Positions 1 to 11,427 of a DNA stretch of 64,000 bases are shown here, one piece after another. The notes beneath the pieces were generated by a model that did not search any database, was not told the origin of the DNA, and saw only the letters and a list, made by a program, of their open reading frames with translations. The DNA is from Gnetum montanum (Eukaryota > Streptophyta > Gnetopsida > Gnetales > Gnetaceae), in the NCBI GenBank assembly GCA_015680685.1, contig MNCI01002765.1:1-64000 (forward strand). Reading direction: 5' to 3'. The translations under genes and the position numbers were made by a program. Each line of letters begins with the position of its first letter. Positions within the stretch are counted from its first letter, which is position 1.

Positions 1-194
1 TGGAGTGATCAATCTGCCAGAGCTTCGCTACACTAGCCAGTATTGAGAAATGAAGGGAGTGCCGCCTCTTATTTATAGAAATGGCGGCGGGACGCGATAT
101 CGCATACGCGATATCGCAGGAGAAAACGCAATATCGCGTCGGCTGCGATATCGCGTACGCGATATCGCAGCCTAGTGTAAGTCGCGTCTCATCA
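1..194 (-). mobile_element. Partial LTR (3' LTR of element B), truncated by window edge
   Basis: On the minus strand this begins TGATGAGACGCGAC at 194 and runs out of the window. It is nearly the same as the first ~180 bp of the solo LTR at 26482, so the two belong to one young subfamily. It has GCGATATCGC palindromes, a TATA box at about 71-78 (minus) and the same sequence after it. The copies differ by about 20 bp in the palindrome region. An extra-ORF fragment lies directly upstream on the minus strand, so this is the 3' LTR of a minus-strand element. Confidence 0.85.
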
Positions 195-281
195 ACATGA
201 CTCTTCAAAATTGGACAACACATTCTTTGATGGCATGAAGTTTGGTAGAGAAGATTAGATAGTCTTAGGTGGTGGTGGCTC

Positions 282-1150
282 CTAAGGTTCTAAGGGATCT
301 TCACTGGCATCACACATGTGTGCTAGTTGAGGTGGTTGTGGCTGTCCTGCTACTACTGTGACTTCTGGTGGGAGGTGGAAAGCATCAAGTAGTGCTCTCA
401 TTTTCTCCTTCTTACTTATGGGATCATGCATCATCCATGTAACTTTGCCAATGTGGGCTAGAATGGGCACATCCCAAGGACATGGAATTGCTAGAAATAA
501 CTCTACATTGATAAACCAAGAAACAAATTGTTTGCATTCAATGTCAAACACTCTGACTATATCCTTTAGCTCATGTAATCATTCATCCTTTTGGCTAGGT
601 TCTCAATAGTTGATCATTGATCTATGAATCGTGCTATAAGAACTTTGAGTTCAACATTTGCAGTCTCAAGCTTCTGCTTGATGTCTTTATGGTGCTTGAA
701 CTCTCTACCTTGTATAGCAAATATGAGCTAGCCACTTGTTTCTCTAATGCTGACTATAGTTGTTTGATAGCTAGCATAGCTAGGTTCACATAACAAAGAT
801 TGTCCAACTCCATGTACTTTGTCATTTCTTCTATTTGCAACTCCTTTAGGAAGATCTCTTCTTTTTTGTAAGCATTAATCCCATCAATGATGGGTTGCCA
901 AAATTCTAGTCCTTGTTGGATTTGTTGTAGAGCTTCATTTACTTTCACCTTCACCATTTGGATGTGCTTCTCATTGACTTCCTTTTGCAAGCCAACCTGG
1001 TCTCTATAGTGTTTTTTCACTCTTTCAAACTTCAAAGCTTCATTTTTCCAGGCAATAATCTCAATAGTATATTTCTAGTGTTAGGCACAAACTTCTTCCA
1101 TTGGCAGATTCCAATTTTCTATTGCTAATTTCCTTAATTCAATATTCACC
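282..1150 (-). pseudogene. C-terminal part of extra 3' ORF (element B)
   Basis: This fragment aligns along its length with the extra ORF of element A. Shared pieces in order are MEE, AWKNEA, QVG, a tract rich in K/E/Q, FWQPI against the equivalent YW-stop-PI in A, LQIE, NLAML, then EKQVA and CPWDVP near the C terminus. The pattern is heptad-like and acidic/basic, consistent with coiled coil. There is at least one frameshift near 700 and stops near 760, and the final stop codon is at 282-284. The N-terminal half is missing: the frame begins abruptly at about 1150, where LTR U3 sequence is joined to it. Function is unknown. It lies between the site where pol would be and the 3' LTR, the position of the env-like or extra ORFs of Athila-class elements. 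Confidence 0.65.
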
Positions 1151-1297
1151 CTAGTAGGCATGTATTTATAGCCAAAAAGTAGACACTACATCGATGGGGC
1201 CTCATCGACACATGATACAATGTATCGATGAGGCCTCATCGACGAGGCACAATCGACAAGGCCTCATCAACATAGCTGACAAAACTGTGACTCATCA
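1151..1297 (-). mobile_element. Truncated 5' LTR (U3 only) of element B
   Basis: Read on the minus strand it starts TGATGAGTC at 1297, carries several palindromes of the type TCGATGAGGCCTCATCGA (about 1180-1260) and reaches a TATA box CTATAAATAC at about 1163-1171. Just past the TATA box the LTR stops and the extra ORF starts. R, U5, primer site, gag, pol and the ORF N terminus are therefore all missing from B. Confidence 0.6.
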
Positions 1298-1811
1298 CTC
1301 ATGTTTTCCCTTGTTTCACTATTGATGCCTTAAACATTAAAAAAAATATTTACTTAATTTCTATTTAATTAAACTATGATGATTCTTCCTTGTCCAAGCA
1401 AGTCATAATTGTATAGAATGGTGTGGGGCCATCGAGGTTATGACTAAGAACCATTTTATTACATTCTATGTGTGGTGTTGCACATGACCCAACAGGGATT
1501 GTGGCACAAGCATTATGTCTATCCCCAGTATGGATTGTGATGCATGTGTATTTATCTTTTTTTCACTTCATTTAAGCATAAAATACATAAAAATTATAAA
1601 ATATATAATTAAAAATATTTTCTCTACCTCTCATTGTGGCAACATGGTCTATCACTTATATCATATATATTATAATATCATTTATACTTTTTGAAGATAA
1701 CAATATACATGAGTGTTCTTAACAATCTACTAAACATCATCTTTGAAGCTTAAAACCAAATTATACTACATTTTCTATGATAAATCCCATTGATCAAAAA
1801 CAACAAGACCC
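1298..1811 (+). mobile_element. Probable decayed R/U5 piece of the 5' LTR of element A
   Basis: AT-rich DNA with no gene. One stretch (about 1485-1550) resembles the U5 block of the LTR at 63437: an ACCCA...AG element, a second ATCCCAGT-like element about 40 bp later and a TGCATG after that. On the right, element C interrupts it, and sequence after C (11299-11308) continues into an eroded primer-binding site. I infer that this is part of the 5' LTR of A with B and C inserted in it. The match is weak because the copy is old. Confidence 0.4.
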
Positions 1812-3620
1812 TGTAATGACTGAAAATGTCAATGGCTAGAATCACTTAGGGGTCCATGGTCATATAGCCTTAACCCTACATCCATATGAGAGCCTACTAG
1901 AAATAGAGGTAGGATGCCCAGAATGGTCTTGTTGATGGAACTGGGACTTACAGGGTTTACAATGAACAAATGCGAGGGGTTTGCATGGTGTTTGCAACAT
2001 CCAACATGCCTATAGTAGTGAGTGTAGTTAAGGCTTTTGGTGCAAAACAAGGATGCAAACACATGAATATGCACAAAAATGATGAAAAATGCAATTAGAA
2101 TGCTAAAATGCAATAGAAATTGCTAAAAATGTACAAGATGCAAGCGAGAGAGAAAGATGCACCACTCCAAATGGGGAGAGCATAGTTAACTGTAAGAAAA
2201 GAGAAGGTAAGGAGGTACACGATGTACAAACAAGCACAAAAGCTAGCATAGTCATAGTCTCAAGGTGTTTGGGCTACAAAAATTGATGTCTACCATGAAG
2301 TCTGAGCCTACCAAGTTGGCTTTCATGGTGTCCTACAAGCTATAGTGGTCTATGGGGTGCAACGGTGTTGTGATGATGTGCAACGGTGCCAAGTGCTATC
2401 TCAAAGTTCGCCAAAATGCTAAGTGCACTCAGGTGCCAAATGCCAAAATGTCGTGGAATGCAAGAGTTTCCAATTGAATGCTTGAAATTCCAACCCCTAG
2501 AATATAGAAACTTGGGTTATTTATAGGGCTAGGGTTAGCCCAAATTGCGAATTAGGCACCACATGGCAGAAGGGTAGTTGGGACTATGCTCTAATATAGT
2601 TGGGACTACGCTCACCCCAACTATGCTCTATGATGTAGCAAATGGTATTGAGTGGTTTCATTTCTCTGATGGAGTATGTGAAGCTAAGATACTATGACTA
2701 CACTACCTTCTTCATAAAGAAGAGTACAAATGTACCTGAGAAATGCAAAACATGCCAAAAAATGCAACTTTTTAAGACTACACTATGGGACTATGCTCTA
2801 GAGCATAGTCGCAATTTTTGGGGAAAGGGGGATGCAAAAATGACAAATGTTATTGCTAGAGAGGTGCTAGAGCTTATGTAAATGCCGATGCTAAGGTGTG
2901 AGAGCCTTTGGAGGCTATTCTTGCTATCTACACTAACTATGCTCTTGAGTGTAGTTTCAGACTTTGGCAAAATCTAGTTAAAAACTAGAAAAAACCAATA
3001 AAATATGGCTAAGTGTTGACTATGCTCTAGAGGAGGTTGACTACACTCATGAGGATAGCAAGCATAGGCTTAACACTTAGATAAAAATCTACAAAATCTA
3101 CCTTTTGGACAAACTACACTAACTATGCTCTAGAGCATAGTCCCAAAAGCAAGAGTGTAGTCTTGATAGTTAGAAAAATTCTATAGAAAAAATGTGTTTC
3201 CAAGCTAACTATGCTGACTACGCTCTAGATCGTAGTCCTAGTAGTGGTGTAGTTTAGGTACTTAGAAAAATTTTGGCAAAAACTGGACTTCCAAATTATC
3301 TACACGTTAACTACACTCTAGAGCATAGTCATGACAATTAGAAAAAATTTGCAAAAATTGATGTTTTGTGTTGACTATACTCTAGAGCATGGTCTTGGTA
3401 GTCAAGAGTGTAGTCTTTGCACTTAGAAAAATTTATAGCTTTATCACCATTTTGACACTTAGAAAAAATCCTACAAAACTAGTAGTTGTGTGTTGACTAT
3501 GCTGACTATGCTCTAGAGCGTAATCTCAACACTTAGAAAAATTTGGAAAAGTGCCATCATTTTGAAACTTAGCCAAATTTGTGGGTGGGATGCAGGAGCC
3601 CAAAATTTTATGGTGTTTCA
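1812..3620 (-). repeat. 3' LTR of element C
   Basis: Pairs with 9491-11298 over its length; both ends match (TGTAATGA against TATAACGA at one end, GTGTTTCA against ATGTTTCA at the other). Six copies of an approximately 22-bp palindrome built on CTCTAGAG start at about 2789, 3121, 3216, 3309, 3373 and 3504, all in the U3 part. Several half-copies (CTATGCTC) lie around 2585-2640 and 3020-3055. Confidence 0.85.
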
Positions 3621-3640
3621 TTAGCCCCTCTTTGTTGGCG
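3621..3640 (-). promoter_or_regulatory. Polypurine tract of element C
   Basis: On the minus strand the bases just before the 3' LTR read AAAGAGGGGCTAA and then TGAAAC. This is the expected place and composition for the plus-strand primer of reverse transcription. Confidence 0.55.
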
Positions 3641-5868
3641 TTTGGAGGAGTGATTTGAGAGACATTGACAAAGAACATAAAACACCACAGTAAATGTGCC
3701 ATCAAAATTGCTCGTTAATACCTAATTGGGTGTCATTCCACCATGCTCAAGAGTGCTATGATAAGGGTATGCTAGGGCAAAGGGTATAGGCAATGTGCTA
3801 GGGAGATGAAATGTAAATGAGAAGATGAAATGCAAACAATGGAGATGCAATGCAAATAAGTTTTCATGATGCAAGATGCAAAGTCAGCACGGTTGACAAC
3901 AATCATGGCATAGAGTGGCTTGCCCCTGAAATGTTGACCTTTCATCAAAGTGCTCATGAGAGAGTCAAAGTGGATTCAAGGCTGAGCCGATGTGAAATTG
4001 TAGTGTTTTCAATTTTCTTGGGGATGTACTTTTCCCCATTCTTTTTTTTCACTTTTTTGTTCGCTTTTTTTGCTTTGTTGTGGGGAAGACCTACATTTGG
4101 TTCTACACATTATTGAATGTAGCTACAAGGCATTGGCCATTGAGTAGATGGGCTTGTTGGCCATTAAGTAGATGGGATTTACTTTGATGCAACCACATTG
4201 CGTCTGTAAGATAGGTGTTTCCTCTTAAGGATGAGTTGCATCCACCATAGGCTCCCCACTTTGATCAGCCAACATAGGCTCCCTACAGGACCGCCATAGG
4301 TTCTATAGTTGATGTGAAGAGGGAATGCCATGTGCATTACAGTGTGTATGCATCAAAGGGTTTTCATGCAATGGAATGTAGGAAATGTAAGAAGGTATTG
4401 AGATGTAAGGGACATGCATAGGCTATAATGCAAGGATATGCATAATCTATAACGAGGTGAGGGGGATGTGCACTCTTATGTGGCTTAGCTAGCCCAATCA
4501 TGCATGACAAAGTGATGTGATGACTTCCTGCTACAATGATATGCAGCTTTGCATGACTACCTCCAGGGCTTCGTCCTGCAAACACAACTCTGAGAAGACA
4601 AGAAAATCACAAACAAAAAGTGCAAGTGAAATGCTAGATGCGAAGATCCTGCATATGCTTGAAAGGCTGAACTAGTTGCAAGTGCTCAGGAAGCCAATGA
4701 AAGTGCCAAGCTCGATAATGTAGCGAGTACTTCAAAGGCCAAAATAATGGCAAGTGCTCTAAAGAGATTAGAAAAATGCTAGTTTAAAGTCCTGGTAGAC
4801 CGTGAACCCAGTTTAAGGTCCTAGCAGACCATGGCGCACTAGTTTATAGTCCTAGTAGACTGCTATGTGCTAGTTTATCATCATAGCAAATGTGCTACTA
4901 TGCCAATTTAATTTCATGACCTAAGGACAAGATGTGTCAATTTAATGTCATGGCAAACAAATGCTATGGATGCTAGTTTTAGCATCATGGCCCAAGGACG
5001 ATTTGTGCCAATTTATAATCATAGTAGACTACTATGCTAGTTTAACAACATGGTGGATGAGTGCTTACCTTACTATGTCAATGTGGTACAGTGCTACATG
5101 CATAGTCATGTTGTGTTCCTGCAAAGATTAACTAGAAAAATAACATCAAGTGGCACCTATCGTAAATAAAGTTAATGCATAAATGAAAGGAAAGTAATGC
5201 AAAGAGTGATAGTTTTACGCTATTTCAGGCCACAGTAGTAGTTTAAGGCCATTTTGGGCTATGCAATGCTAGTTTAAGGCCATGGCAAGCCATGTGCTTA
5301 TTTAAGGCCCTTTCGAGCCACGTGGACCACTAGTTTTAGGGCCATTTCAGGCTATGTGTGTTGCTAGTTTTGTGATTTTTATTTTTATTTTTATGGGTTT
5401 TGCTATTTTTCAAATGCAATGCGTAAGCTAAGTAAATAAATGCATGAATAAAGAAAAAATTCATAAAAAAGAAAACAAAGTAAAACTATACATAAGCTAA
5501 GCAAGAAGGCAAAATGTAAACACATAGACAAAGGCAATGCAAGCGAAAACCAAAAATGCATGCCACATGGAGGCAAGGGGTGGGCAAGTGCCTATCATGT
5601 TTTTGGCCAAGGGGGTATCTTGGTTATGTAGTTGCTTCCTTATTAGGCATGGACTAGGGGATGCATAGGGCCTAGGGTCCTCTAGGAGGCTGTTGGCTTC
5701 AATTGCTTATTCAAGTGTGTTAAGCTTAAGCATTGCATTCGTTGTCACAGGTATACCACCAAGAAACTCCATCTTCAACACTTGTCCCATGTTGACATGA
5801 TGGATGTCTAGAGGGGAGATGTTATTTCTATAGATGATAACTTGACCACCTTTTTAAGAAAGGTAGAG
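3641..5868 (-). other. Non-coding 3' internal region of element C with repeated AGTTTAA motif
   Basis: No coding domain can be read in either direction. Between about 4770 and 5370 a degenerate unit of roughly 40-45 bp built on TAGTTTAAGGTCNTAGCAGA recurs many times. This is where pol would normally be. The small open frames at 3850-4116 and 4364-4585 show no protein-like pattern. Confidence 0.5.
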
Positions 5869-6153
5869 TTCTTGATGGATTAGAGAGGAGATGGCTTGCA
5901 GTTAAGCTAGCCAAGGCCTGCCTAGGATTAGGTTGAAGCCTGGAATCTCCTCTATGATTGTGAAATCTATAGAGGTGGGGAACTGCTCCCCTACCACAAA
6001 GGCTATGTTGATCATGCCCCTGATAGTGACACATGATCCATTGAAGGATTTTAGACATGTAATTTTGGTTGGCCTAATCTCATCTACCAAGACTAGTTTG
6101 TCGATGACAAAATATAGAACTACATTTGTTGCTGCACCATCATTGATATGCAC
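5868..6153 (-). pseudogene. Retroviral-type aspartic protease remnant (element C)
   Basis: The reading ends in FNLILGRPWLA, the C-terminal flap/strand motif (ILGRPW) typical of Ty3/gypsy proteases. About 70 residues upstream is DGAATNVV where the active-site D-[ST]-G-[AS] loop is expected, and its change to DGAAT suggests inactivity. After GRPWLA a frame change leads to a tail resembling the usual end of Tat-lineage proteases. It lies downstream of gag on the same strand. The role in a live element would be to cut the Gag-Pol polyprotein. Confidence 0.6.
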
Positions 6154-6199
6154 CCTATAGATGGTATAGTTCCCAAAATGTATGCTAATGGATAATGGA

Positions 6200-9066
6200 T
6201 CTATAGTGACCTCCCCTCATTCAAGGTTGACCTTGACTATGTCATCATAAAAGGCTAGGAATGTTGAACCCAATTCCTGTGGTATAGGAGGCAAGATCAT
6301 TGCACGGATGGTGTTCTCATCTATAGGCATGGCCTCTGTGACAAGAATGGAGGCCAAAATCTTGGCCAATGCTTGGTGGTGGGTAGACAAAGTCATGACC
6401 AAGTCATACAAGCTTAGTGTTTTGTTCTTTTGATTGAGCATTTGTTGCACCTAGGTTAGTGCAACTACGAAGTTCTTGTGATCAACTGTTGTATTGGCCT
6501 TGACATCCTCCATGTGGCTTGAGATACTAATATCTTGTAGATGGGACTTGAGCTTGGGTTGCTTGGCCTATTTGGGGGTAGAGGCCTCATTGTTCTGTTG
6601 TGACTTGCTTGTTTTGGCCTTTACTTCAACCATCGGGTTTGTGATGTGCTCATTTGGCCTCTTGAATTGCCATTTGGTAGGCCTTCCTGGGTTACTAGTG
6701 GGGTCAGCCCTTGAAGGAGAAAAGACCAACACATTACCCACTATTGGGCTTCGGGTAGGAGAGGTACCAGTGGGTTGTGACACCCTAATGAAAAATAGCA
6801 GCTTTGCAGTTGTTGTTGTAGGGCTAGCTCATTGTGGCTCCTTAATGACGAATGGTTGCTTAGTGGTTGCTAGTGTAGCTTGCTAGTTTAATGTCTTAGC
6901 AAATAGGTTTTGTTAGTTTAATATCTTAGTAGATGAATTTTTCTAGTTTAATATCTTAGCAAATAATTGTTGTAGGACCTTGACCATGAAGGGTGTTGTG
7001 GGTGCCCGCAGTGATACTTTGACCATGAAGGGAGATCTCTTACATGTAGAGGCTGAGGGAATCCTTACCTTGCTGGGAGGCACTTGAATCACAAAAGGTT
7101 TTTGCACATGTTTATTCTACCCACCTATGTTAATGTATTTTATGATGTAGGAGGCATCATCTGCATTGGATTGACTCAATGCATCGAGCATAAGTTTGTC
7201 CCTTTCTATCATTCTTTGCAAGTCATCTTGTGAAGCCTGATAGTTGTCTGTATTGTGACCAGATAGATAGTGGTAATGATAGTATTGGTCTAGTCTGAAG
7301 TATTTAGGAACTAGAGGCTTGTTTGGTACTATTGAGGTGAGGTTCCTCAGTAGTTCGTAGTACCTATCGTGTCGTTGGTAGGCAATGTCCAACACTTGTT
7401 TATGTTGGATTCGCCCAGCTTTCAAGAGTTGATCCAATAACTCTAAGGGTCTCATCTGCAGTGGGGTATACCTTGAGTGATCCTTACACTCAAAGTGGAA
7501 CCTTGAAGTCGCTTGCGCTATGGCCCCTACAAATGTAGGTAGATTGGTGCTAGAGTTGGTGGCTTTGTATCCTAGGGCCTTGGGTTGCTTAGTCATCTAG
7601 CCCCAATTGGTTGCTTTTGCATTTTTGGTTACTATTGCCACTATTGTTTTGCTTACTGGCATGTTGCTTTTTGTAGGCCACATAGGCTAGGTCATTGTTA
7701 GCTTACACTACCTCCTCTATGCCCTTCATTTGAAAAAATGCTTGGCTAAGAGACTTCGGGGCTAGGTAGTACAATTTAGACTTGATGAAGTTATTAACTA
7801 CCCTTTTGAAGATGGCCAAAATGTGAGTCTCTACTATGGGCTTTCATATTTCTTATAACAAGGAGCTCTAGCATTAGATAAATTTGGGCATGGGCTCTAG
7901 GGACCCCTGCTTGACCTACATGAGCTGGTTGAGGGTTGCTTTAGGTTTTAGGTTGTACCTAAATTGTATCACAAATTGGCTGAGGAGGTCCTCCAAGGAG
8001 GAGATTAAGGCCCTAGGTAGCACATGGTACTAGTCAAGAGCTTTGCTAGTAAGTGACATGGAAAAGACACACATGATTGCATGTGTTCATGCTTGTAACA
8101 ACACGCACTCAAACATGAATGTGACCAAGTGCACGTTGGGATCATCCTCACCATTGTACTTGGTGAGTTGAGGTAGCAGGACCCTAGTTGAGAGAGTTAG
8201 TGGTGGGACTACATAACTTATGGGATCATCCTAGTAAAAATCCACCACCTTGATGATTTCAGAGGAGGTAGCTTTGAACCAATTGATCTCCTCTATCAAG
8301 ATTTGGATCAGGTAGAATACCTTATCCAAACTTGGGGATGTGCCAGCTAATTGGGCTAGGCTTATGTGGTTTTCACAGTGAAGTGCTAGATTGTTGGTTG
8401 CAGAGTATGCCAATTTAACGTCGTAGAAGACGAATGAAATTGTTGCATTGGCTAAGGGATGGGTGTGGTAACCGAGGTAGGCCACACATGCATTGGTTGG
8501 ATTGATACTAAGGGCACCAAGGAGATAGGTAGGATGTAGGATGCCTAAATCATTTGGAACTAGGAGGTGGCCCCATCATGAATGTAGGGTTTGGCGAATG
8601 CAACGGTTGCTTGCAAGGAAGGCTAAGTTGGCATGGTCACCATCTTGTAGAGGACGAGTGAACCAAACTAAGGAGGGGTAGTATTGGGGAGTGGTTGTTG
8701 GAAGATGATGTAGAGGAGGCTCTCACATTTGGAGTAGGCCTCGAACTCATCTTCCTCCTCCTATGAGACCTCCTTGTAGGTTGTCCCTACATCGTGCTCA
8801 TTTGCATCAATGAGTTGGGACAATAGTTGGTGGTAGGACTCCATGAGTGGGATTATATTAAACAAGGTAGGGTTATACTCTTATCCATCCTAATGAACTC
8901 ATTCATAGTCCTATTTTTCCTCTATGTCAAGGCTATCTATGGGTAATCCTACTTGGATTTTTGCACAAACAAAGTTGTACTATTCGTGGCTTAGCATGGC
9001 ACGCTTTAGGGGGATGATGGTGTCAAGTGTGTTAGACACTGATACAGAAGGTTGATCTAGATTCAT
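6200..9066 (-). pseudogene. gag remnant (element C)
   Basis: A candidate start codon lies near 9066 (minus). The N-terminal 350 or so residues are acidic and unrecognised. A retrotransposon gag core follows at about 8200-7780, with WYxLP-like, FxxQF and KQGSLEP pieces in the expected order. At about 7270 there is a YHYHYLSGHNT segment, matching the C-x2-H-...-G-H-x-T nucleocapsid pattern of Tat/Ogre-like Gags with the first Cys lost. The longest open part is 7117-7596 (159 residues). Many stops and several frameshifts break it. About 6880-6970 the linker after the nucleocapsid holds three copies of the AGTTTAA motif also seen in the 3' region. Gag would build the particle and bind RNA. Confidence 0.65.
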
Positions 9067-9490
9067 GTTCATAGATCAAGCCATGAGAGTTGTTGTTTAC
9101 AAAAAAAAAATAGTTAACTCTAAAAACACAGAAAAATGGCTATGTTTTTTGGTGGCAAAAAATGGCTAAGTTTGGAATATGCAGAAAAATGACTAAGTGT
9201 GAAAATGAAAAAAAAATTGCTAAGTATGAAAACTATAGAAAATCAACTAAGTATAAAATTGCAAGAAAAATGGCTAGGTATGGAGACTACACTCCACACC
9301 AACTATGCTCTCTACACTCAGAGAACGAAGACCTAGAAAAAAGAGTGAAGAATAGTAAGACTTAGGTTGCTACGCGGAGTCTTAGGGAGACCAACAATAG
9401 GGACCAATCTACACTAACAAGTGTGTAGAGAGCATGCAAATACAACATAAATGAATGAAATGGCATGACCCTCCTTCTAGAACTAGAAAC
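9067..9490 (-). other. Leader of element C with short tandem repeats
   Basis: Non-coding. From about 9116 to 9290 a unit of roughly 25-28 bp (AAAAATGGCTAAGT-like) is repeated about six times. A primer-binding site should abut 9490 on the minus strand, but I could not match one to a known tRNA end. Confidence 0.45.
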
Positions 9491-11298
9491 TATAACGATC
9501 GAAAACATCGATGGTTGGAATCACCAAAGGGTTCGTGGTCATATAGCCTTTACCCCACATCTACATGAGGGCTTGTTGGAAATGAAGGTAGGATTCCTAG
9601 AATGGTCTTGTCGATCAAACTGGGGCTTACAAGTTGTTACAATGAACAAATGTGAGGGGTTTGCATGGTTTTTACAACATCCATGGTGCCTATGGGGGTG
9701 AGTGTAGTTAAGGTTTTTGGTGCAAAATGAGGGCACAAACACACAAGCATGTGCAAAAATGGTGAAAAATATGAGTAGAATGCTAAAACACAAGAGAAAA
9801 TGCTAAAAATGTGCAAGATGCAAGCAAGAAATAAAGTGACACCATCCCAAATGATGGAAGCATAGTTAACTACAAAGAAAGAGAAGGCGAGGAGGTACAT
9901 GGTGTACAAACAGGTGTAGAAGGTAATGTAGTCACAATCTCAAGGTGTCTGGGTTGTGAAAACTGACATCTACTATGAGGTCTAAGCCTACTAGGTTGGC
10001 TACCATACTGTCCTGCAAGCTATGGTGGTCTATGAGGTGCAATGGTGTTTTGGTGATGTGCAATGGTGCCAAGTGCTATCCCAAAGTTCACCAAAATGCC
10101 AAGTGTGCATGGGTGTCAAATGCCAAAATGCCAGTTGCATGCAAGAGTTGCCAACTAAATGCTTCAAATGCCAACACCTAGAATGCAGAACATTGGGGTA
10201 TTTATAAGGCTAGGGTTAGTCCAAATTGTAGATTAGGCACCACATGGTAGAGGCGTAGTTGGAACTACACTCTGGGGTAGTTGGGACTATGCTCACCCCA
10301 ACTATGCTCTGTGGTGTAACAAACGGTGTTGAGTGGTGTCATTTCTCTAATAGAGTTTGTGAAGCTAAGAGACTATGACTAAATTACCTTCTACATGAAG
10401 AAGACCACAAATGTACCTAAGAAATGCAAAACATCCAAAAATGAAACTTTTGGAGACTACATTCTGGGACTATGCTCTAGAGCATAGTTATAATTTTTGG
10501 GAAAAGGGGGATGCAAAAATGACAAATGCTATTGCTAGAGAGGTGCTAGAGCTAATGCAAATGCCAATGTTGAGGTGTGGGGGCCTTTAGAGGCTATTCT
10601 TACTATCTATGCTAACTACACTCTGGAGCATAGTCCCATACTTTGACAAAATCTAGTCAAAAACTAGCAAAAACTGACAAAATATGACTAAGGGTTGACT
10701 ATGCTCTAGAGGAGGTTGACTATGCTCCTGAGCATGGCAAGGGTATGCTTAACCCTTAGAAAAAAATCTACAAAATCTAGCTTCTAGAAGAACCACAGTA
10801 ACTAGACTCTAGAGCATAGTCCTGATAGTAAGAGAGCAGTCTTGATAGTTAGAAAAATTATACAAAAAAAATTTGTTTCCAAGCTGACTATGCTCTAGAG
10901 CATAGTCCTAGTAGTGGAGAGTGTAGTTTGGGTACTAGAAAAATTTTAGCAGAAACTGGACTTCCAAATTATCTACACTCTGACTATGCTCTAGAGCATA
11001 GTCCCAACAGTTAGAAAAAATTTGCAAAAACTAGTGTTATGTGCCGACTACTCTCTAGAGTGTAGTCTTGGCAGTGGAGAGTGTAGTTTCAACACTTAGA
11101 AAAAATCCTGCAAAATTGGTAGTTGTGTGTTGACTATGCTAACTATGCTCTGGAGCATAGTCTCAGTAGTGGGAGCATAGTCTCAGTAGTGGGAGCATAG
11201 TCTCAACACTTAGAAAAATTTGGGAAAAGTGCCATCATTCTGACACTTAGCCAAATTTGTGAGCGACAAGCAAGAGCCCAAAATTTTATGATGTTTCA
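9491..11298 (-). repeat. 5' LTR of element C
   Basis: Partner of 1812-3620. The six CTCTAGAG palindromes are kept at nearly the same offsets (starting about 10468, 10801, 10885, 10982, 11046 and 11142). A local expansion of a 20-bp unit (AGTCTCAGTAGTGGGAGCAT) at about 11152-11205 is absent from the left LTR, so it arose after insertion or during reverse transcription. Confidence 0.85.
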
Positions 11299-11307
11299 AC
11301 CCCTATC

Positions 11308-11331
11308 ATTAGTGTCATTGCTAGGAAAGGC
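11308..11331 (+). promoter_or_regulatory. Eroded primer-binding site of element A
   Basis: TTAGTGTCATTGCTAGGAAA fits a decayed version of the TGGCGCC-TTGCCGGGGA type primer site used by Athila-class elements (tRNA-Asp type). It follows what looks like an LTR end (CTATCA). The equivalent site of F is at 52919. Confidence 0.5.
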
Positions 11332-11427
11332 ATTGGTAAATTATCTAGAAATACTTATACACTTTTTATCTTATCATTTATTTAAACCAAGTGTATGTTT
11401 ATTTAGTGTTGTATGTAGATTTTGAAC

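Larger units (their letters stand above)
1812..11298 (-). mobile_element. Non-autonomous Tat/Ogre-like LTR retrotransposon (element C)
   Basis: Two direct repeats of 1809 and 1808 bp (1812-3620 and 9491-11298) bound an internal region read on the minus strand. On that strand the LTR begins TGAAAC and ends near GTTACA. A purine tract, AAAGAGGGG, precedes the 3' (left) LTR. Internal order on the minus strand is leader, gag, protease, then ~2.2 kb of non-coding DNA. No reverse transcriptase, RNase H or integrase motif is visible in either direction. The flanks GACCC and ACCCC are similar but not identical, so a target duplication is only suggested. It must have depended on pol from another element. 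Confidence 0.8.

Noticed and set aside
2780-3530. Palindromes at ~100 bp spacing as CRISPR or terminators
   Set aside because: They are present at the same offsets in both LTRs of a plant retrotransposon, and the sequences between them are A/T-rich and similar to each other.
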